A DNA stretch of 64,000 bases from Corynebacterium dentalis. GTDB taxonomy: Bacteria; Actinomycetota; Actinomycetes; Mycobacteriales; Mycobacteriaceae. The notes under the pieces are model-generated. The model was not told the DNA's origin. It searched no databases and saw only the letters and a program-made list of their open reading frames with translations. Of this stretch, positions 49,692 to 58,672 are shown piece by piece (the first letter of the stretch is position 1; each line of letters begins with the position of its first letter). The DNA is taken from the NCBI RefSeq assembly GCF_900232865.1, contig NZ_OCTS01000003.1, positions 124,001-188,000 on the forward strand. Reading direction: 5' to 3'. The position numbers and the translations under genes were made by a program.

Positions 49692-50977
49692 CTCTCCAGC
49701 ACGTCGTGGATCACGATGGTCTGATCACGGCCCGGCCCCACACCGATGTAGGAGATCCGGCAGCCGGACAGCTCCTCTAGGCGCTTGACGTAATCCTGCG
49801 CCTTTTCCGGCAGGTCAGCGAACGTGCGGCACTCTGTGATGTCCTCATCCCAGGCCGGCATGGTTTCGTAGATCGGGGTGGCGTGGTGGAACTCGGTCTG
49901 CGTCATCGGCATCTCCTCCTGACGCACGCCGTCCACCTCATAAGCCACGCAGATCGGAATTTCGCCAATGCCCGTCAGCACATCCAGCTTGGTCAGGAAC
50001 AAGTCCGTGAAGCCGTTGACCCGGGAGGCGTAGCGAGCAATCACGGAATCGTACCAACCCGTGCGACGCTTGCGGCCCGTATTCACGCCCACCTCGCCGC
50101 CCGTGGTCTGCAGGAACTCGCCCCACTTATCAAACAGCTCCGTCGGGAACGGTCCCGCTCCCACACGCGTGGTGTAGGCCTTGATGATGCCCAGCGAAGC
50201 AGTGATGCGCGTCGGGCCAATACCCGAGCCCACGCAGGCACCACCGGTGGTCGGGTTAGACGACGTCACAAACGGGTACGTGCCATGATCCACGTCCAAC
50301 ATCGTCGCCTGGCCACCCTCCATGAGCACCTTCTTGCCCTGGTCAAGAGCAAGATTCAGCTCGGTGCTGGCGTCGATCAACATGGGCTTTAAACGCTCGG
50401 CGAAAGACAGGAAGTACTGCACCACTTCCTCCACGTCCACGGCCTTACGGTTGTAGATCTTGACCAGAATCTGGTTCTTCTGCTCCAGCGCGGACTCAAT
50501 CTTCTGCCGCAAAATGGACTCATCCAACAAGTCCTGCGCACGAATGCCCACGCGAGAGACCTTGTCCGCATACGCAGGACCAATGCCACGACCCGTCGTG
50601 CCGATCGCGCGCTTACCCAAGAATCGCTCCGCCACGCGGTCAATCGCCACGTGATACGGCGCCACCAGCTGCGCATTCGCAGAAACCCGCAGCCGGGACG
50701 CGCTGCAGCCGCGAGCCTCCAGGCCCTCGATTTCTTCGAACAGCGCCTCCAGGTTCACCACGCAACCGTTGCCAATGATGGGGGTCGCGTTCTCCGAAAG
50801 CACGCCCGCGGGAAGCAACTTCAGCTCGTACTTCTCGCCGCCCACAACCACAGTGTGACCAGCGTTATTGCCACCGTTAGGCTTGACTACGTAATCGACA
50901 CGCTCACCGAGAATATCGGTAGCCTTGCCTTTACCTTCATCGCCCCACTGGGCACCGACGACAATGATTGCTGCCAT
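49688..50977 (-). CDS. purA: Adenylosuccinate synthetase
   Basis: Joins IMP and aspartate using GTP, the first step to AMP. 429 aa, starting [20 protein letters not shown] (the GTP-binding GDEGKGK loop), [50 protein letters not shown] and TTGRRRRTG-like [10 protein letters not shown]. The start at 50977 gives the family N-terminus; the extension to 51043 does not. Convergent with the 59-aa membrane protein. Confidence 0.98.
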   Translation of the reverse strand: MAAIIVVGAQWGDEGKGKATDILGERVDYVVKPNGGNNAGHTVVVGGEKYELKLLPAGVLSENATPIIGNGCVVNLEALFEEIEGLEARGCSASRLRVSANAQLVAPYHVAIDRVAERFLGKRAIGTTGRGIGPAYADKVSRVGIRAQDLLDESILRQKIESALEQKNQILVKIYNRKAVDVEEVVQYFLSFAERLKPMLIDASTELNLALDQGKKVLMEGGQATMLDVDHGTYPFVTSSNPTTGGACVGSGIGPTRITASLGIIKAYTTRVGAGPFPTELFDKWGEFLQTTGGEVGVNTGRKRRTGWYDSVIARYASRVNGFTDLFLTKLDVLTGIGEIPICVAYEVDGVRQEEMPMTQTEFHHATPIYETMPAWDEDITECRTFADLPEKAQDYVKRLEELSGCRISYIGVGPGRDQTIVIHDVLES

Positions 50978-51136
50978 GAGCGCAGACACGTCCTTACAAG
51001 CTCGAGCATGGTGAAAGGGCAGCACAAAACGCGCGCCCTCCATAGACGTTTGTTCATTCTACGGCATCGGCACAACCCGCACGCCAGATCCTGCCAGCCC
51101 GCCGCGCACCCCCTACCGAGTTGTCTCGCCCCGCCC

Positions 51137-51142
51137 TAGTAT
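51137..51142 (+). promoter_or_regulatory. Leaderless -10 of the gene at 51150
   Basis: TAGTAT ends 7 nt before the ATG at 51150; no Shine-Dalgarno follows. Confidence 0.45.
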
Positions 51143-51149
51143 CAGAAGC

Positions 51150-52019
51150 ATGCTCCTCTACGTGTTCTGTGGCGATTCCCCGGTCCGGCCCCTCGCCGCC
51201 CCGTCAGGCCTGGGGCACGAGGACGTCCGCACCTTCGACCTCCCCGGCCTCCCCGGCCGCCGCGATCTGAAATTCCTCGACGAACTGCCCACCCGCTTCG
51301 TCCGCGGCAGCACGCCCAGCCTGGAGGACATCGCCACGCAGCCGGACGTCGCACACCTCGGCTCGCCGCAGCCAGACCCGCACGAAGTCACCGAGCGCGT
51401 CCGCCTCATCGTCCACGGCTCCGACGCCGCCCTGGCCACCATCGTCGCCAAACTCATGCGCATCGATGCCCTCTGGGTCCAGGTCGCGTTCATCCCCTTG
51501 TTCCCAGACACCTCCCCGGTCGCCCGGAATTGGGGTCTTCTTCCCGACGCCAACCCCGAGCAACACCTACAATTCGCCCTCGAATCCGCGGTTCGCCCCA
51601 CCACTTTGATTCGCGACGATCACGGCCAGGTAGTCCTCGGAGCTGCAGAGATCACCGGCCCGAATGGCGCGAGCGGGGAGATGATCGGCGAGGCGATCGT
51701 GGATTCCAGTGTGCTGTACAACTACGACCCGCAGCGCGCGCAGATGTCCGCCTTCACCCACGGCCTGCGCATGATGCCCACGATGGGCGCCCCAGGGCTC
51801 GTCGCGGTTCCGCTGCCCGCTCCAGAGAACAAGAAGGGTGGATGGTGGACGCGCTGGCGTCGGAAAGAAAACATCCAACCGCCGGTGCTGGAAGGACGGG
51901 CGCTGCAAACAGGAGGGGTTGACCTGCAGGTCACGCGCGACGGCCTGGCGCACCCCCGCGCGCTGAAATCCGTGACGTTCTACCGGCACTTGCGCGACGG
52001 GCAGTTCGTGCGGAACTAG
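51150..52019 (+). CDS. Conserved hypothetical protein beside purA
   Basis: 289-aa predicted cytoplasmic protein with no membrane segment. It starts MLLYVFCGDSPVRPLAAPSG. The central part (VRLIVHGSDAALATIVAKLMRIDALWVQVAFIP) looks like an alpha/beta fold, followed by a linker with a basic WWTRWRRKE stretch, and ends FYRHLRDGQFVRN. I believe a comparable protein sits next to purA in other corynebacteria, but know of no assigned role. It shares a CTAG stop with the convergent FUSC gene. Confidence 0.8.
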   Translation: MLLYVFCGDSPVRPLAAPSGLGHEDVRTFDLPGLPGRRDLKFLDELPTRFVRGSTPSLEDIATQPDVAHLGSPQPDPHEVTERVRLIVHGSDAALATIVAKLMRIDALWVQVAFIPLFPDTSPVARNWGLLPDANPEQHLQFALESAVRPTTLIRDDHGQVVLGAAEITGPNGASGEMIGEAIVDSSVLYNYDPQRAQMSAFTHGLRMMPTMGAPGLVAVPLPAPENKKGGWWTRWRRKENIQPPVLEGRALQTGGVDLQVTRDGLAHPRALKSVTFYRHLRDGQFVRN

Positions 52020-53257
52020 CTCTCCCAGCCGCGCACTTCGGGCGGTTGCCGAGGCGTTTCCACCGTCGGGACGAGTGCGGCCATCGCGGACTCGTGAGAA
52101 AACCCGCAGACCTCGAGGGCGTCCACGATGATGCTCCGGCACTGCGCCAGCACCACAGTGCCGGACAGGCCCGCGCCCTCCGCCAACGCCGGGCTGGCCT
52201 GCGCGGCGAGCCACTGCAGATTGTGCACGATCTCCGGGATCTCCTGCATCTCCTCGCGAGTACCGCGCGTGCCTCCGCGCTCATACAGAGCGCCGAGGTG
52301 GCCCAGCTCGTTGGAAATGCCGCGGATCAGCGCGATCAGCTCCTCCTTCGGGCGGACGTTATCGCCCACCATGATCCCCGCGCGGCGAGTGAGCACGCGG
52401 GTGTTGCGCATGATGTTATCCACGGGCGTTAGAATGCGCGTCATGGAGCGCGAATGGCGCTTGGCGGTCCAATAAATCGGGGAGAGCGCGACCACTTCCG
52501 AGCCGCCGCCGGCCTCTGAAAGCATGACATTCACGCTGGTCTGGGTGCCGCGGGCAGTCTCTAAAGCCTCGGAGATGACTTCCACGTCCATCACCTCGAT
52601 GCCCGCGGCAACGTCATCCAAGACCAGCGTGGCCTTGGAAATCAGCGTGGCCATCTCCCGGCGCGCGGGGCGCAGTGGGGAATTCGGAATCGTGGCCAGC
52701 ACAAACAAGCCCAACAAACCGCCGACGAGGGCGTCGAGCATTCGGTCGAAAGCCCCCGACGTGCCCGGCGGAATGATCGTGGCGATCAACACCGCAGTGG
52801 AGGCGGACTGGATGGCGACCATACCCGCGCGATCCACAAACGTGCCCGCGATGATGGCCATGAACACCACCACGGATACCTGCCAATAGCCAGAGCCGAT
52901 GAAGTGGATCACCACGTCGCCCACGCCCACACCTACGGTGGCGCCGAGCACCAGCTCGAAGGAGCGGCGCGTGCGGCGACCGCCGGAGACACCCAAGCTG
53001 ATGACGGCGGCGATCGGCGCGAAGAAAGCATTGTGGTGGTCGAAGATATTTTCTGCAGTCCAGAACGCCAGACCAGCGGCGATGGCGCACTGAATGGCAA
53101 AGATCAAAGTCTCGCGGACGCGGATGATGGACTGGCGCGGGGCCATGCGACTGAGGTTATTGGCGGCAGCGCGCACGCCAGGACTGCGGCGCACGAGGTG
53201 ACGCAGGCGCGCGCGGGCGGTTCCGGTGAAATCCTCACCATCAGCTTTCTCAACCAT
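52016..53257 (-). CDS. FUSC-family inner-membrane transporter-like protein
   Basis: 413-aa membrane protein. The N-terminal half (about 45-195) contains five or six helices with GGRRTRRSFELVLGATVGVGVGD, the hallmark of FUSC/aromatic-acid-exporter (ArAE) proteins. The C-terminal half is a long helical cytoplasmic region. The substrate is unknown. I choose ATG 53257 because GAGAAG precedes it; ATG 53272 abuts the tandem repeat. Copy-number change in that 9-bp repeat could alter expression. Confidence 0.85.
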   Translation of the reverse strand: MVEKADGEDFTGTARARLRHLVRRSPGVRAAANNLSRMAPRQSIIRVRETLIFAIQCAIAAGLAFWTAENIFDHHNAFFAPIAAVISLGVSGGRRTRRSFELVLGATVGVGVGDVVIHFIGSGYWQVSVVVFMAIIAGTFVDRAGMVAIQSASTAVLIATIIPPGTSGAFDRMLDALVGGLLGLFVLATIPNSPLRPARREMATLISKATLVLDDVAAGIEVMDVEVISEALETARGTQTSVNVMLSEAGGGSEVVALSPIYWTAKRHSRSMTRILTPVDNIMRNTRVLTRRAGIMVGDNVRPKEELIALIRGISNELGHLGALYERGGTRGTREEMQEIPEIVHNLQWLAAQASPALAEGAGLSGTVVLAQCRSIIVDALEVCGFSHESAMAALVPTVETPRQPPEVRGWES

Positions 53258-53273
53258 GGTGCTTCTCACCATA

Positions 53274-53344
53274 CTCGGTGGGCTCGGTGGGCTCGGTGGG
53301 CTCGGTGGGCTCGGTGGGCTCGGTGGGCTCGGTGGGCTCGGTGG
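53274..53344. repeat. 9-bp tandem repeat, seven full units plus a partial one
   Basis: CTCGGTGGG repeats without variation at 53274-53336, and an eighth unit (53337-53345) differs at its last base. It begins 2 bp from the upstream candidate start of the FUSC gene and 17 bp from the preferred one, where its promoter or 5' leader should lie. Confidence 0.97.
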
Positions 53345-53439
53345 CAGTTTTGCTCATTGCAGAATGTGGGGGGCATGGGGGTTGGGTGTTCTGGGCTGGT
53401 TCTGGCGAGCGTGCGCTGCTGGCCGTGCTGGGCGCGACT

Positions 53440-53536
53440 TTCACAATTTTTCCCCAACTGCTCCCGCCAAATCCCACCAGCAACACCGACCTAGGCAAAC
53501 GCTAGTGCTGCAAACTTGTTGGGGAAGAATTGTGAA
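53440..53536. mobile_element. 97-bp MITE-like inverted-repeat element, copy 1
   Basis: Ends are 19-bp inverted repeats, TTCACAATTCTTCCCCAAC type, with one mismatch in the left arm of this copy. The interior (CTCCCGCCAAATCCC, ACGCTAGTGCTGC) does not code for protein. A second copy in the same orientation is at 54625-54721, with about seven differences in 93 bp. It ends 54 bp before the DUF559 gene. Confidence 0.75.
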
Positions 53537-53590
53537 TCTGGGCGAGCCCTCACCCAGCAAACCCCCAAGACGTGTGCCAATTTAAGGAGA

Positions 53591-54622
53591 ATGAAGGTAC
53601 TCGGGGGCGTACTGATCATCACTCGCCATCTCAATGCTGCAGAACGCAAGCAGATCGCCACGCTGCGCAGGCAGTTTCGCATTTCCAGAATCCGGCCCGG
53701 TGCATATGTCATCCGCGAGCGATGGAACACGCTCACCCCACAGCAGCAGCTCCACACACGAATCGCAGCAGAAGCACTATGCCAGCCCGAGCTGACTGTC
53801 ATCGGCCGCTCGGCTGCCGCCCTGCTCGGGCTAGCCACGCCCACTCACCACCCCACAACTCTGCCCATCGAACTCGGCTCAGAATCAAGCACCTGCCGTC
53901 TACGCCCTCCCCCGCGCCCACTCAAGGACCAGCTCAGAGCTGAGACTCCCCTCCCCGTCCGCACACGAAAACTCCCCGCCAGCCACCGCACGCGCAGCTT
54001 GCTGATGCGCACCGAATTTGGCGACCTGAGGGTGAGCTCCCCGGCAGATATGTGTGCAGAACTGGCGCTGTGGTGCCCACTGAATGAGGCTGTCGTAGGC
54101 ATTGAATCCGCATTGAGACACCAGGACATCAGCATGCGGGAAGTTGCCGAACTGCTGCGAGAGCGGCACGGCAAGCCGGCGGCAGAGGTAGCATTATCAC
54201 TGGTCACGCGCTTTTCTGAGAGCCCGCGGGAATCCGAACTCAAGATCCGCATGTGGGAAGCCGGCCTCCCCGCGCCTTATCAACAAGTCGAGATCATCAA
54301 CGACCTAGGGATGGTTCTGGGGCGCGTGGATTTCATGTTCGCCTGCGGCCTCATCGTGGAATACGACGGCGCGGAGAAGTATCACCTCAACGGCAACTCG
54401 CGGCAGTCGATGACCACCGAGCAGGTACTTTATGCCGAAAGAGTGCGGGAAAAGCTGCTGCAGAACGAGGGCTTTGTGGTTTTTCGCGTGGACGCCAGCT
54501 CCTTCCGCTCGGACCTATTCCTCCTGCAGATCCAGGAAATACTGGAAAGGCTGCGCGCCTCCCCGCTGGGGATTAGTCCAAGCCGGTGGAGGGCGGGCGG
54601 CCTGGCGTGGAGCAATGACTAG
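53591..54622 (+). CDS. DUF559-type endonuclease-fold protein
   Basis: 343-aa protein of a family common in actinobacteria. The N-terminal part (about 15-70, LRRQFRISRIRPGAYVIRERW) resembles AbiEi-like winged helix regions. The C-terminal part has a PD-(D/E)xK nuclease-like pattern: ESELKIRMWEAGLPAP, GRVDFMFACGLIVEYDGAEKYH and VFRVDASSF, as in DUF559/Vsr-like proteins. Function is unproven; a nuclease or toxin-antitoxin-related role is possible. ATG 53591 is used; AAGGAG is only 1 nt upstream, so the start is uncertain. It is flanked by direct copies of the 97-bp element. Confidence 0.8.
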   Translation: MKVLGGVLIITRHLNAAERKQIATLRRQFRISRIRPGAYVIRERWNTLTPQQQLHTRIAAEALCQPELTVIGRSAAALLGLATPTHHPTTLPIELGSESSTCRLRPPPRPLKDQLRAETPLPVRTRKLPASHRTRSLLMRTEFGDLRVSSPADMCAELALWCPLNEAVVGIESALRHQDISMREVAELLRERHGKPAAEVALSLVTRFSESPRESELKIRMWEAGLPAPYQQVEIINDLGMVLGRVDFMFACGLIVEYDGAEKYHLNGNSRQSMTTEQVLYAERVREKLLQNEGFVVFRVDASSFRSDLFLLQIQEILERLRASPLGISPSRWRAGGLAWSND

Positions 54623-54624
54623 GT

Positions 54625-54721
54625 TTCACAATTCTTCCCCAACTGCTCCCGCCAAATCCCACCAGCAACATCGACCTGAGGAAACGCTAAGGCTGCAAAC
54701 TTGTTGGGGAAGAATTGTGAA
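54625..54721. mobile_element. 97-bp MITE-like inverted-repeat element, copy 2
   Basis: Perfect 19-bp terminal inverted repeats (TTCACAATTCTTCCCCAAC and its complement). It begins 2 bp after the stop of the DUF559 gene. Both copies are followed by AATCTGGGC, so the repeated unit may extend a few bases to the right. Confidence 0.78.
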
Positions 54722-54770
54722 TCTGGGCACTGAATCTGGGCGCTGAGCCTGGGCGCTGAATCAAGGCTGT
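54719..54770. repeat. Four degenerate 13-bp tandem repeats
   Basis: Units GAATCTGGGCACT, GAATCTGGGCGCT, GAGCCTGGGCGCT and GAATCAAGGCTGT lie head to tail, starting at the right edge of the second inverted-repeat element. Copy 1 of the element is followed by only one such unit start. Confidence 0.7.
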
Positions 54771-54796
54771 CAGTGTGAGCAGTCTGGGCAGCGAGG

Positions 54797-55825
54797 CTAC
54801 GGCGTGATGTCCGCCCACACGCCGCGGTGATCCGTCCCCGCGACCCTAAACTGCCCGCCGTCATGGCACTGGCCGGTAGTCAGGATGTGATCCAGCCGCA
54901 GCACGGGAAGCTTCGCAGGCCACGTCGGAGTGTGCGCCAGATGCCCGGTGCAGTCCTGAATCCCCAGCGCACGGAAGCGGGGATGCGCCCGGGTGGCGTT
55001 GAAGTCTCCCGCCACGACCAGTCCTTTCGACGCAGACTCCGCCTCTTCCGTCGGGTTCTCAGCCACAAACTCATCAATCCAGCCACCGAGGTTCTGCAGC
55101 CCCTGATCCCAGCTCTCCACGGTATCCGGCATGGGCGTCAACGGGTGCGCCCCGACAATCTGAGTTCCGGCTGGCCGTTTGCCCAAGCCACCCGAACCAC
55201 CCGAACCACCCAGCAGCACCGACGGCATTTGAAACTGTGTCAGCCCCAAGTCCCCTTGAGATGAATAATCCTGCTCAGGCCGCACCAAGATGGCTACCCC
55301 TTCGGCGCCACTTGGTCCGGGACGAATGCCAGACAGGTCACCACCCGCACCACCAGCCAGGTCACCGCCGTCACCGCCCGCACCAGCACCGCCACCCACA
55401 TCAGCAGCCACCAGCCCCGTCCCCTCAATTACCGCCGCGGTCTCCTCCGGGCTCGTTTCAGAAAGGATCACCACGTCCGGATCCAGCTCCTCAAGCCTCT
55501 CAACAATCTGCGCATCCTCAGCACGCTGAAAGTAGGTATTGAGGGCGACGACGCGGAGGGTGGAAGAGTTGGCGTCGGGAAGAAAAGGGGCGGGAACGCG
55601 CGGCACAACCACCACAAGAAGCAGCGCGACCAGAGCAAACGCCCCCGCGCGCGCAAAAGAACTCAGCAGACCAATACCAAAAACCGCTCCCACGGCGGCC
55701 ACAAAAACGGTGGCCTGCAACAACCCCACGTACGGCCACGTCGCGGTCAACCCCGGCGGCCACGCCACCGTGGACAACCACAGCAGCGAGACCGCCAGAA
55801 CGACTACCGCGGCAGCTCTACGCAC
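54797..55825 (-). CDS. Endonuclease/exonuclease/phosphatase family protein, membrane-anchored
   Basis: 342 aa. Three hydrophobic helices at the N-terminus (about 5-80) anchor an extracytoplasmic EEP-fold domain. Its motifs are VVALNTYFQRAEDAQ, DVVILSETSPEE, VVAGDFNATRAHPRF, RLDHIL and the C-terminal GTDHRGVWADI. The substrate may be a phospholipid, phosphoinositide or nucleic acid. Two glycine-rich insertions (about 142-160 and 206-216) look like low-complexity surface loops, unusual for the fold. 9 nt separate it from the DUF3151 gene upstream. Confidence 0.86.
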   Translation of the reverse strand: MRRAAAVVVLAVSLLWLSTVAWPPGLTATWPYVGLLQATVFVAAVGAVFGIGLLSSFARAGAFALVALLLVVVVPRVPAPFLPDANSSTLRVVALNTYFQRAEDAQIVERLEELDPDVVILSETSPEETAAVIEGTGLVAADVGGGAGAGGDGGDLAGGAGGDLSGIRPGPSGAEGVAILVRPEQDYSSQGDLGLTQFQMPSVLLGGSGGSGGLGKRPAGTQIVGAHPLTPMPDTVESWDQGLQNLGGWIDEFVAENPTEEAESASKGLVVAGDFNATRAHPRFRALGIQDCTGHLAHTPTWPAKLPVLRLDHILTTGQCHDGGQFRVAGTDHRGVWADITP

Positions 55826-55834
55826 GGCGGAAAA

Positions 55835-56284
55835 CTAATCCAGCAAACGCATCGCGGGAGCGGCAGCTGGATCGCAGTCATGCAGGAGGTTGAGGCAGCG
55901 GATAACTTCCTCTTCCTCGTTGATTGCGCGCGCCGCAGAAACCAGCGCGCCAATGGCGCGCAGCACGCCACGGTTCGGCATGTGATCCCACGGCACGGGG
56001 CCGGTTCCGCGCCAACCGTTGCCACGCAGCGCATCCAGGCCACGGTGGTAGCCGGTGCGCGCGCAGGCGTATGCGGTCACAGCGTCACCGGCGGTCAGGT
56101 GGCGTGTGGCCAACGCTGCCCACACGCCACTGTCCTTCGGGTTCTCCTCAGCCAAGGCTTCCAGCGCTTCCACGCTGGCGCCCGCGACCTCGGCGTTTAC
56201 TGCCGTGGCCAGCTCTTCTGGCAGACGAACCTCTGGCTTCTCGGAGCCGAAGAGGTCCCGCCCGCCACGTAGTTGCTCACTCAT
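55835..56284 (-). CDS. DUF3151 family protein
   Basis: 149 aa, starting MSEQLRGGRDLFGSEKPEVR. Its helical, TPR-like pattern (ASVEALEALAEENPKDSGVWAALA, AYACARTGYHRGLDALRGNGWRGTGPVPW) fits DUF3151, an uncharacterised actinobacterial family found next to the aldolase gene in mycobacteria (Rv0360c). ATG 56284 begins the conserved part; the extension to 56344 lies within fda. It is 7 nt downstream of fda and cotranscribed. Confidence 0.88.
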   Translation of the reverse strand: MSEQLRGGRDLFGSEKPEVRLPEELATAVNAEVAGASVEALEALAEENPKDSGVWAALATRHLTAGDAVTAYACARTGYHRGLDALRGNGWRGTGPVPWDHMPNRGVLRAIGALVSAARAINEEEEVIRCLNLLHDCDPAAAPAMRLLD

Positions 56285-56291
56285 ATATGCC

Positions 56292-57326
56292 TTACTTAGC
56301 GGTCGATGTGCCTGCGGAGTGCAGGTCTTGGCAGGCTTCCACAACGCGGGCGCTCATGCCCTCTTCTGCCTTCTTCAGGTAGGAGCGTGGGTCGTAGACC
56401 TTCTTGTTGCCCACTTCGCCGTCGACCTTGAGCACGCCATCCCAGTTGCTGAACATATGGCCAGCGACAGGGCGGGTGAACGCGTACTGGGTGTCCGTGT
56501 CCACGTTCATCTTGATCACGCCGTAGCGCAGTGCTTCTTCGATCTTTTCTTTCTCGGAGCCGGAGCCGCCGTGGAAGACGAAGTCGAATGGCTGGGAGCC
56601 GGCATCCAGGCCGAGCTTTTCTGAGGCTACCTTCTGGCCCATGTCCAGGACTTCTGGGCGCAGCTTCACGTTGCCTGGCTTGTACACGCCGTGGACGTTG
56701 CCGAAGGTTGCGGCCAGCATGTAACGGCCGTTTTCGCCGGTGCCGAGGGCATCGACGGTCTTACGGAAGTCCTCTTCGGTGGTGTACAGGTTGGCGCCAG
56801 CCTTGGCTTCCACGCCGTCTTCTTCGCCGCCGACCACGCCGATTTCTACCTCGAGGATGATGTTGGCTGCATTGGACTTAGCCAGCAGGTCCTGGGCGAT
56901 TTCGAGGTTCTCATCGATGGGCACTGCGGAGCCATCCCACATGTGGGACTGGAACAGCGGGTTCTCGCCGGCTTCCACGAGCTTGCGGGAGATCTCCAGG
57001 AGTGGGCGGACGTAGCTGTCCAGCTTTTCCTTCTGGCAGTGGTCGGTGTGCAGGGCAACGTTCACGCCGTAGTGCTTTGCCGCCTCGTGTGCGAATGCTG
57101 CCAAGGCGGTGGCGCCTGCGACGGTGTTCTTGACGTTGAGTCCGGAGCCGAATTCTGCGCCGCCGATGGAGAACTGGATGATGCCATCGGATTCAGCGTC
57201 TGCGAAGCCCTTGAGGGCTGCGTTGATGGTTTCCGAGGAGGTGCAGTTGATCGCGGGGTATGCGAAGCCGCCTTCCTTGGCCTTGTCGAGCATGTCTTGG
57301 TAGTGAGACGGGGTTGCAATTGGCAT
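56292..57326 (-). CDS. fda: Fructose-bisphosphate aldolase, class II
   Basis: Zinc-dependent glycolytic/gluconeogenic aldolase. 344 aa, N-terminal MPIATPSHYQDMLDKAKEGG, NVALHTDHCQKEKLD with zinc-binding His, SHMWDGSAVP, LEVEIGVVGGEEDGVE, FGNVHGVYKPGNVKL and the C-terminal FVFHGGSGSEKEKI, then MNVDTDTQYAFT. The length and motifs match the mycobacterial/E. coli class IIA enzymes. The 130 bp upstream hold its promoter region. Confidence 0.98.
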   Translation of the reverse strand: MPIATPSHYQDMLDKAKEGGFAYPAINCTSSETINAALKGFADAESDGIIQFSIGGAEFGSGLNVKNTVAGATALAAFAHEAAKHYGVNVALHTDHCQKEKLDSYVRPLLEISRKLVEAGENPLFQSHMWDGSAVPIDENLEIAQDLLAKSNAANIILEVEIGVVGGEEDGVEAKAGANLYTTEEDFRKTVDALGTGENGRYMLAATFGNVHGVYKPGNVKLRPEVLDMGQKVASEKLGLDAGSQPFDFVFHGGSGSEKEKIEEALRYGVIKMNVDTDTQYAFTRPVAGHMFSNWDGVLKVDGEVGNKKVYDPRSYLKKAEEGMSARVVEACQDLHSAGTSTAK

Positions 57327-57455
57327 GGATGCCTCCTGTGAGTTTGCAGACTTTCTACCCTGGATTATGCCTGTTTCGCAGGCGCTGTGGGGTTGGGGTT
57401 GTCCGTGTTAGGCCCAATTTGGGGGCTGTTTTGTTTTTCGACGCCAGCTCCGAAT

Positions 57456-58619
57456 TCACTCCGCGAGCATCACCTTGGCCGCGGCTTCCATGGCCATCCA
57501 TCCAGACAGTTGCACGGACAGGTCCCGCTCGGCGATGTCGGAGCTGGCCACGGCGCCGGCGATGGTAGCGCCGATCAGGCCGCCGGCCTGGGGCAGCACC
57601 GCGTCCTTTTCCCAGTTGGCACTGAACACAGGCAGTCCGTCTACTTCCAGGCGGCTCAGCCAGATGGCTTCGGCGGTGTTGAGCACCAGCTGCTTGGCGC
57701 GGCGGCGTGTGCGCTGGGTAGCTTCGCTGGTGCCGGGCAAGGAGGTGGCCACGAGTGCGAGGTAGCGCATGAGAATTCCGTTGAACAGGCCGCCGTCGCC
57801 GCCGCCGGTGCGCCAGTTGATCACGCCGACTTTGTTGGCCATGTGCTCATCCACGGCCTCCACCAGCTGGTGAACGCGGGTGATGTGCGAGATTCCCACG
57901 CTGGAGACCTCGCCGGTCTGCACTCCGGCTTGATTGCGCTGGGCGATGGCCAATTCCGTGCACGCACCCAGCATCACGCCTTGGCAGTAGGAGTGGGTAT
58001 CCACGGCGTTCTGCGCTCCGTGCATGCGCATGTGCAGGCCGTCCATGACCAAGCCTTTTTCGCTGATGAGGTTATCGAAAACCCAGTCCACTAGGTGTTC
58101 GGAGAGCTCCAGCTCCCCCACTCGCGCAGCGAGGATCGCGGCGGGGCCGTTGGTGGGCACGTTGTAGAAGTTCTCGTTGGTGCGCCACGGCAGCACACCG
58201 GTGAGGCTGTCCACGCCATCGAAGATGTTCTGAATCAGTTCGTTGCGGCCACGGATGGCTCCAAACTTGGGCAGGGTTTCGGCGCGGGTCAGGGCGAGAG
58301 CGAGCCAGGCTTTGTCGTCGTAGTAGTTGTTCTTGCTCAGCTTGCTCAGGTTGCGGATCTTGATCGCGCGGATGGTGCGACGCAGCGTCTGGATGCGGGA
58401 CTTAGTGCATCGGCGCTGTGCCGCGTCCACCTGATTGTCCAGGTAGTGCGCTTGCCACCAGTAGTGCCAGCGGACGAAGAACTTATCGCGTGTGGTTGGT
58501 GGCCAGGCGATAACGGCCAGATTTGTGCGCGGGAGTCCCCACAGGCGGGTGGTATGACGCTCAGTCACCGCCTGTTCAGCGAGGTCTGCTCTATATTCCC
58601 AACGAACCGGCACGTCCAC
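57456..58619 (-). CDS. Glycoside hydrolase family 76 protein (alpha-1,6-mannanase-like)
   Basis: 387-aa protein of the (alpha/alpha)6 barrel GH76 family, which cleaves alpha-1,6-mannans in other organisms. Landmarks: LWGLPRTNLAVIAWPP, FVRWHYWWQAHYLDNQVDA, the catalytic-type Asp pair in NNYYDDKAWLALAL, and VLPWRTNENFYNVPTNGPAAIL. No signal peptide is seen, so a cytoplasmic role in mannolipid or glycan turnover is more likely than secretion. Start is GTG at 58619. The same neighbour occurs beside fba in mycobacteria (Rv0365c). Confidence 0.86.
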   Translation of the reverse strand: MDVPVRWEYRADLAEQAVTERHTTRLWGLPRTNLAVIAWPPTTRDKFFVRWHYWWQAHYLDNQVDAAQRRCTKSRIQTLRRTIRAIKIRNLSKLSKNNYYDDKAWLALALTRAETLPKFGAIRGRNELIQNIFDGVDSLTGVLPWRTNENFYNVPTNGPAAILAARVGELELSEHLVDWVFDNLISEKGLVMDGLHMRMHGAQNAVDTHSYCQGVMLGACTELAIAQRNQAGVQTGEVSSVGISHITRVHQLVEAVDEHMANKVGVINWRTGGGDGGLFNGILMRYLALVATSLPGTSEATQRTRRRAKQLVLNTAEAIWLSRLEVDGLPVFSANWEKDAVLPQAGGLIGATIAGAVASSDIAERDLSVQLSGWMAMEAAAKVMLAE

Positions 58620-58672
58620 CGTTTTCAGACACCTTCCTCGGGCAATTCTTGCGCGCTTTTCTCCCTCAAGAA

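Noticed and set aside
53226-53585. Glycine-leucine repeat proteins encoded through the 9-bp repeat on both strands
   Set aside because: Open only because a 9-bp repeat without stops is read in any frame; no start signal and no domain.
57390-57440. A hairpin with a following T run on the plus strand between fda and GH76
   Set aside because: It points in the plus direction, but both flanking genes are on the minus strand and no plus-strand transcript is expected. The stem is short.
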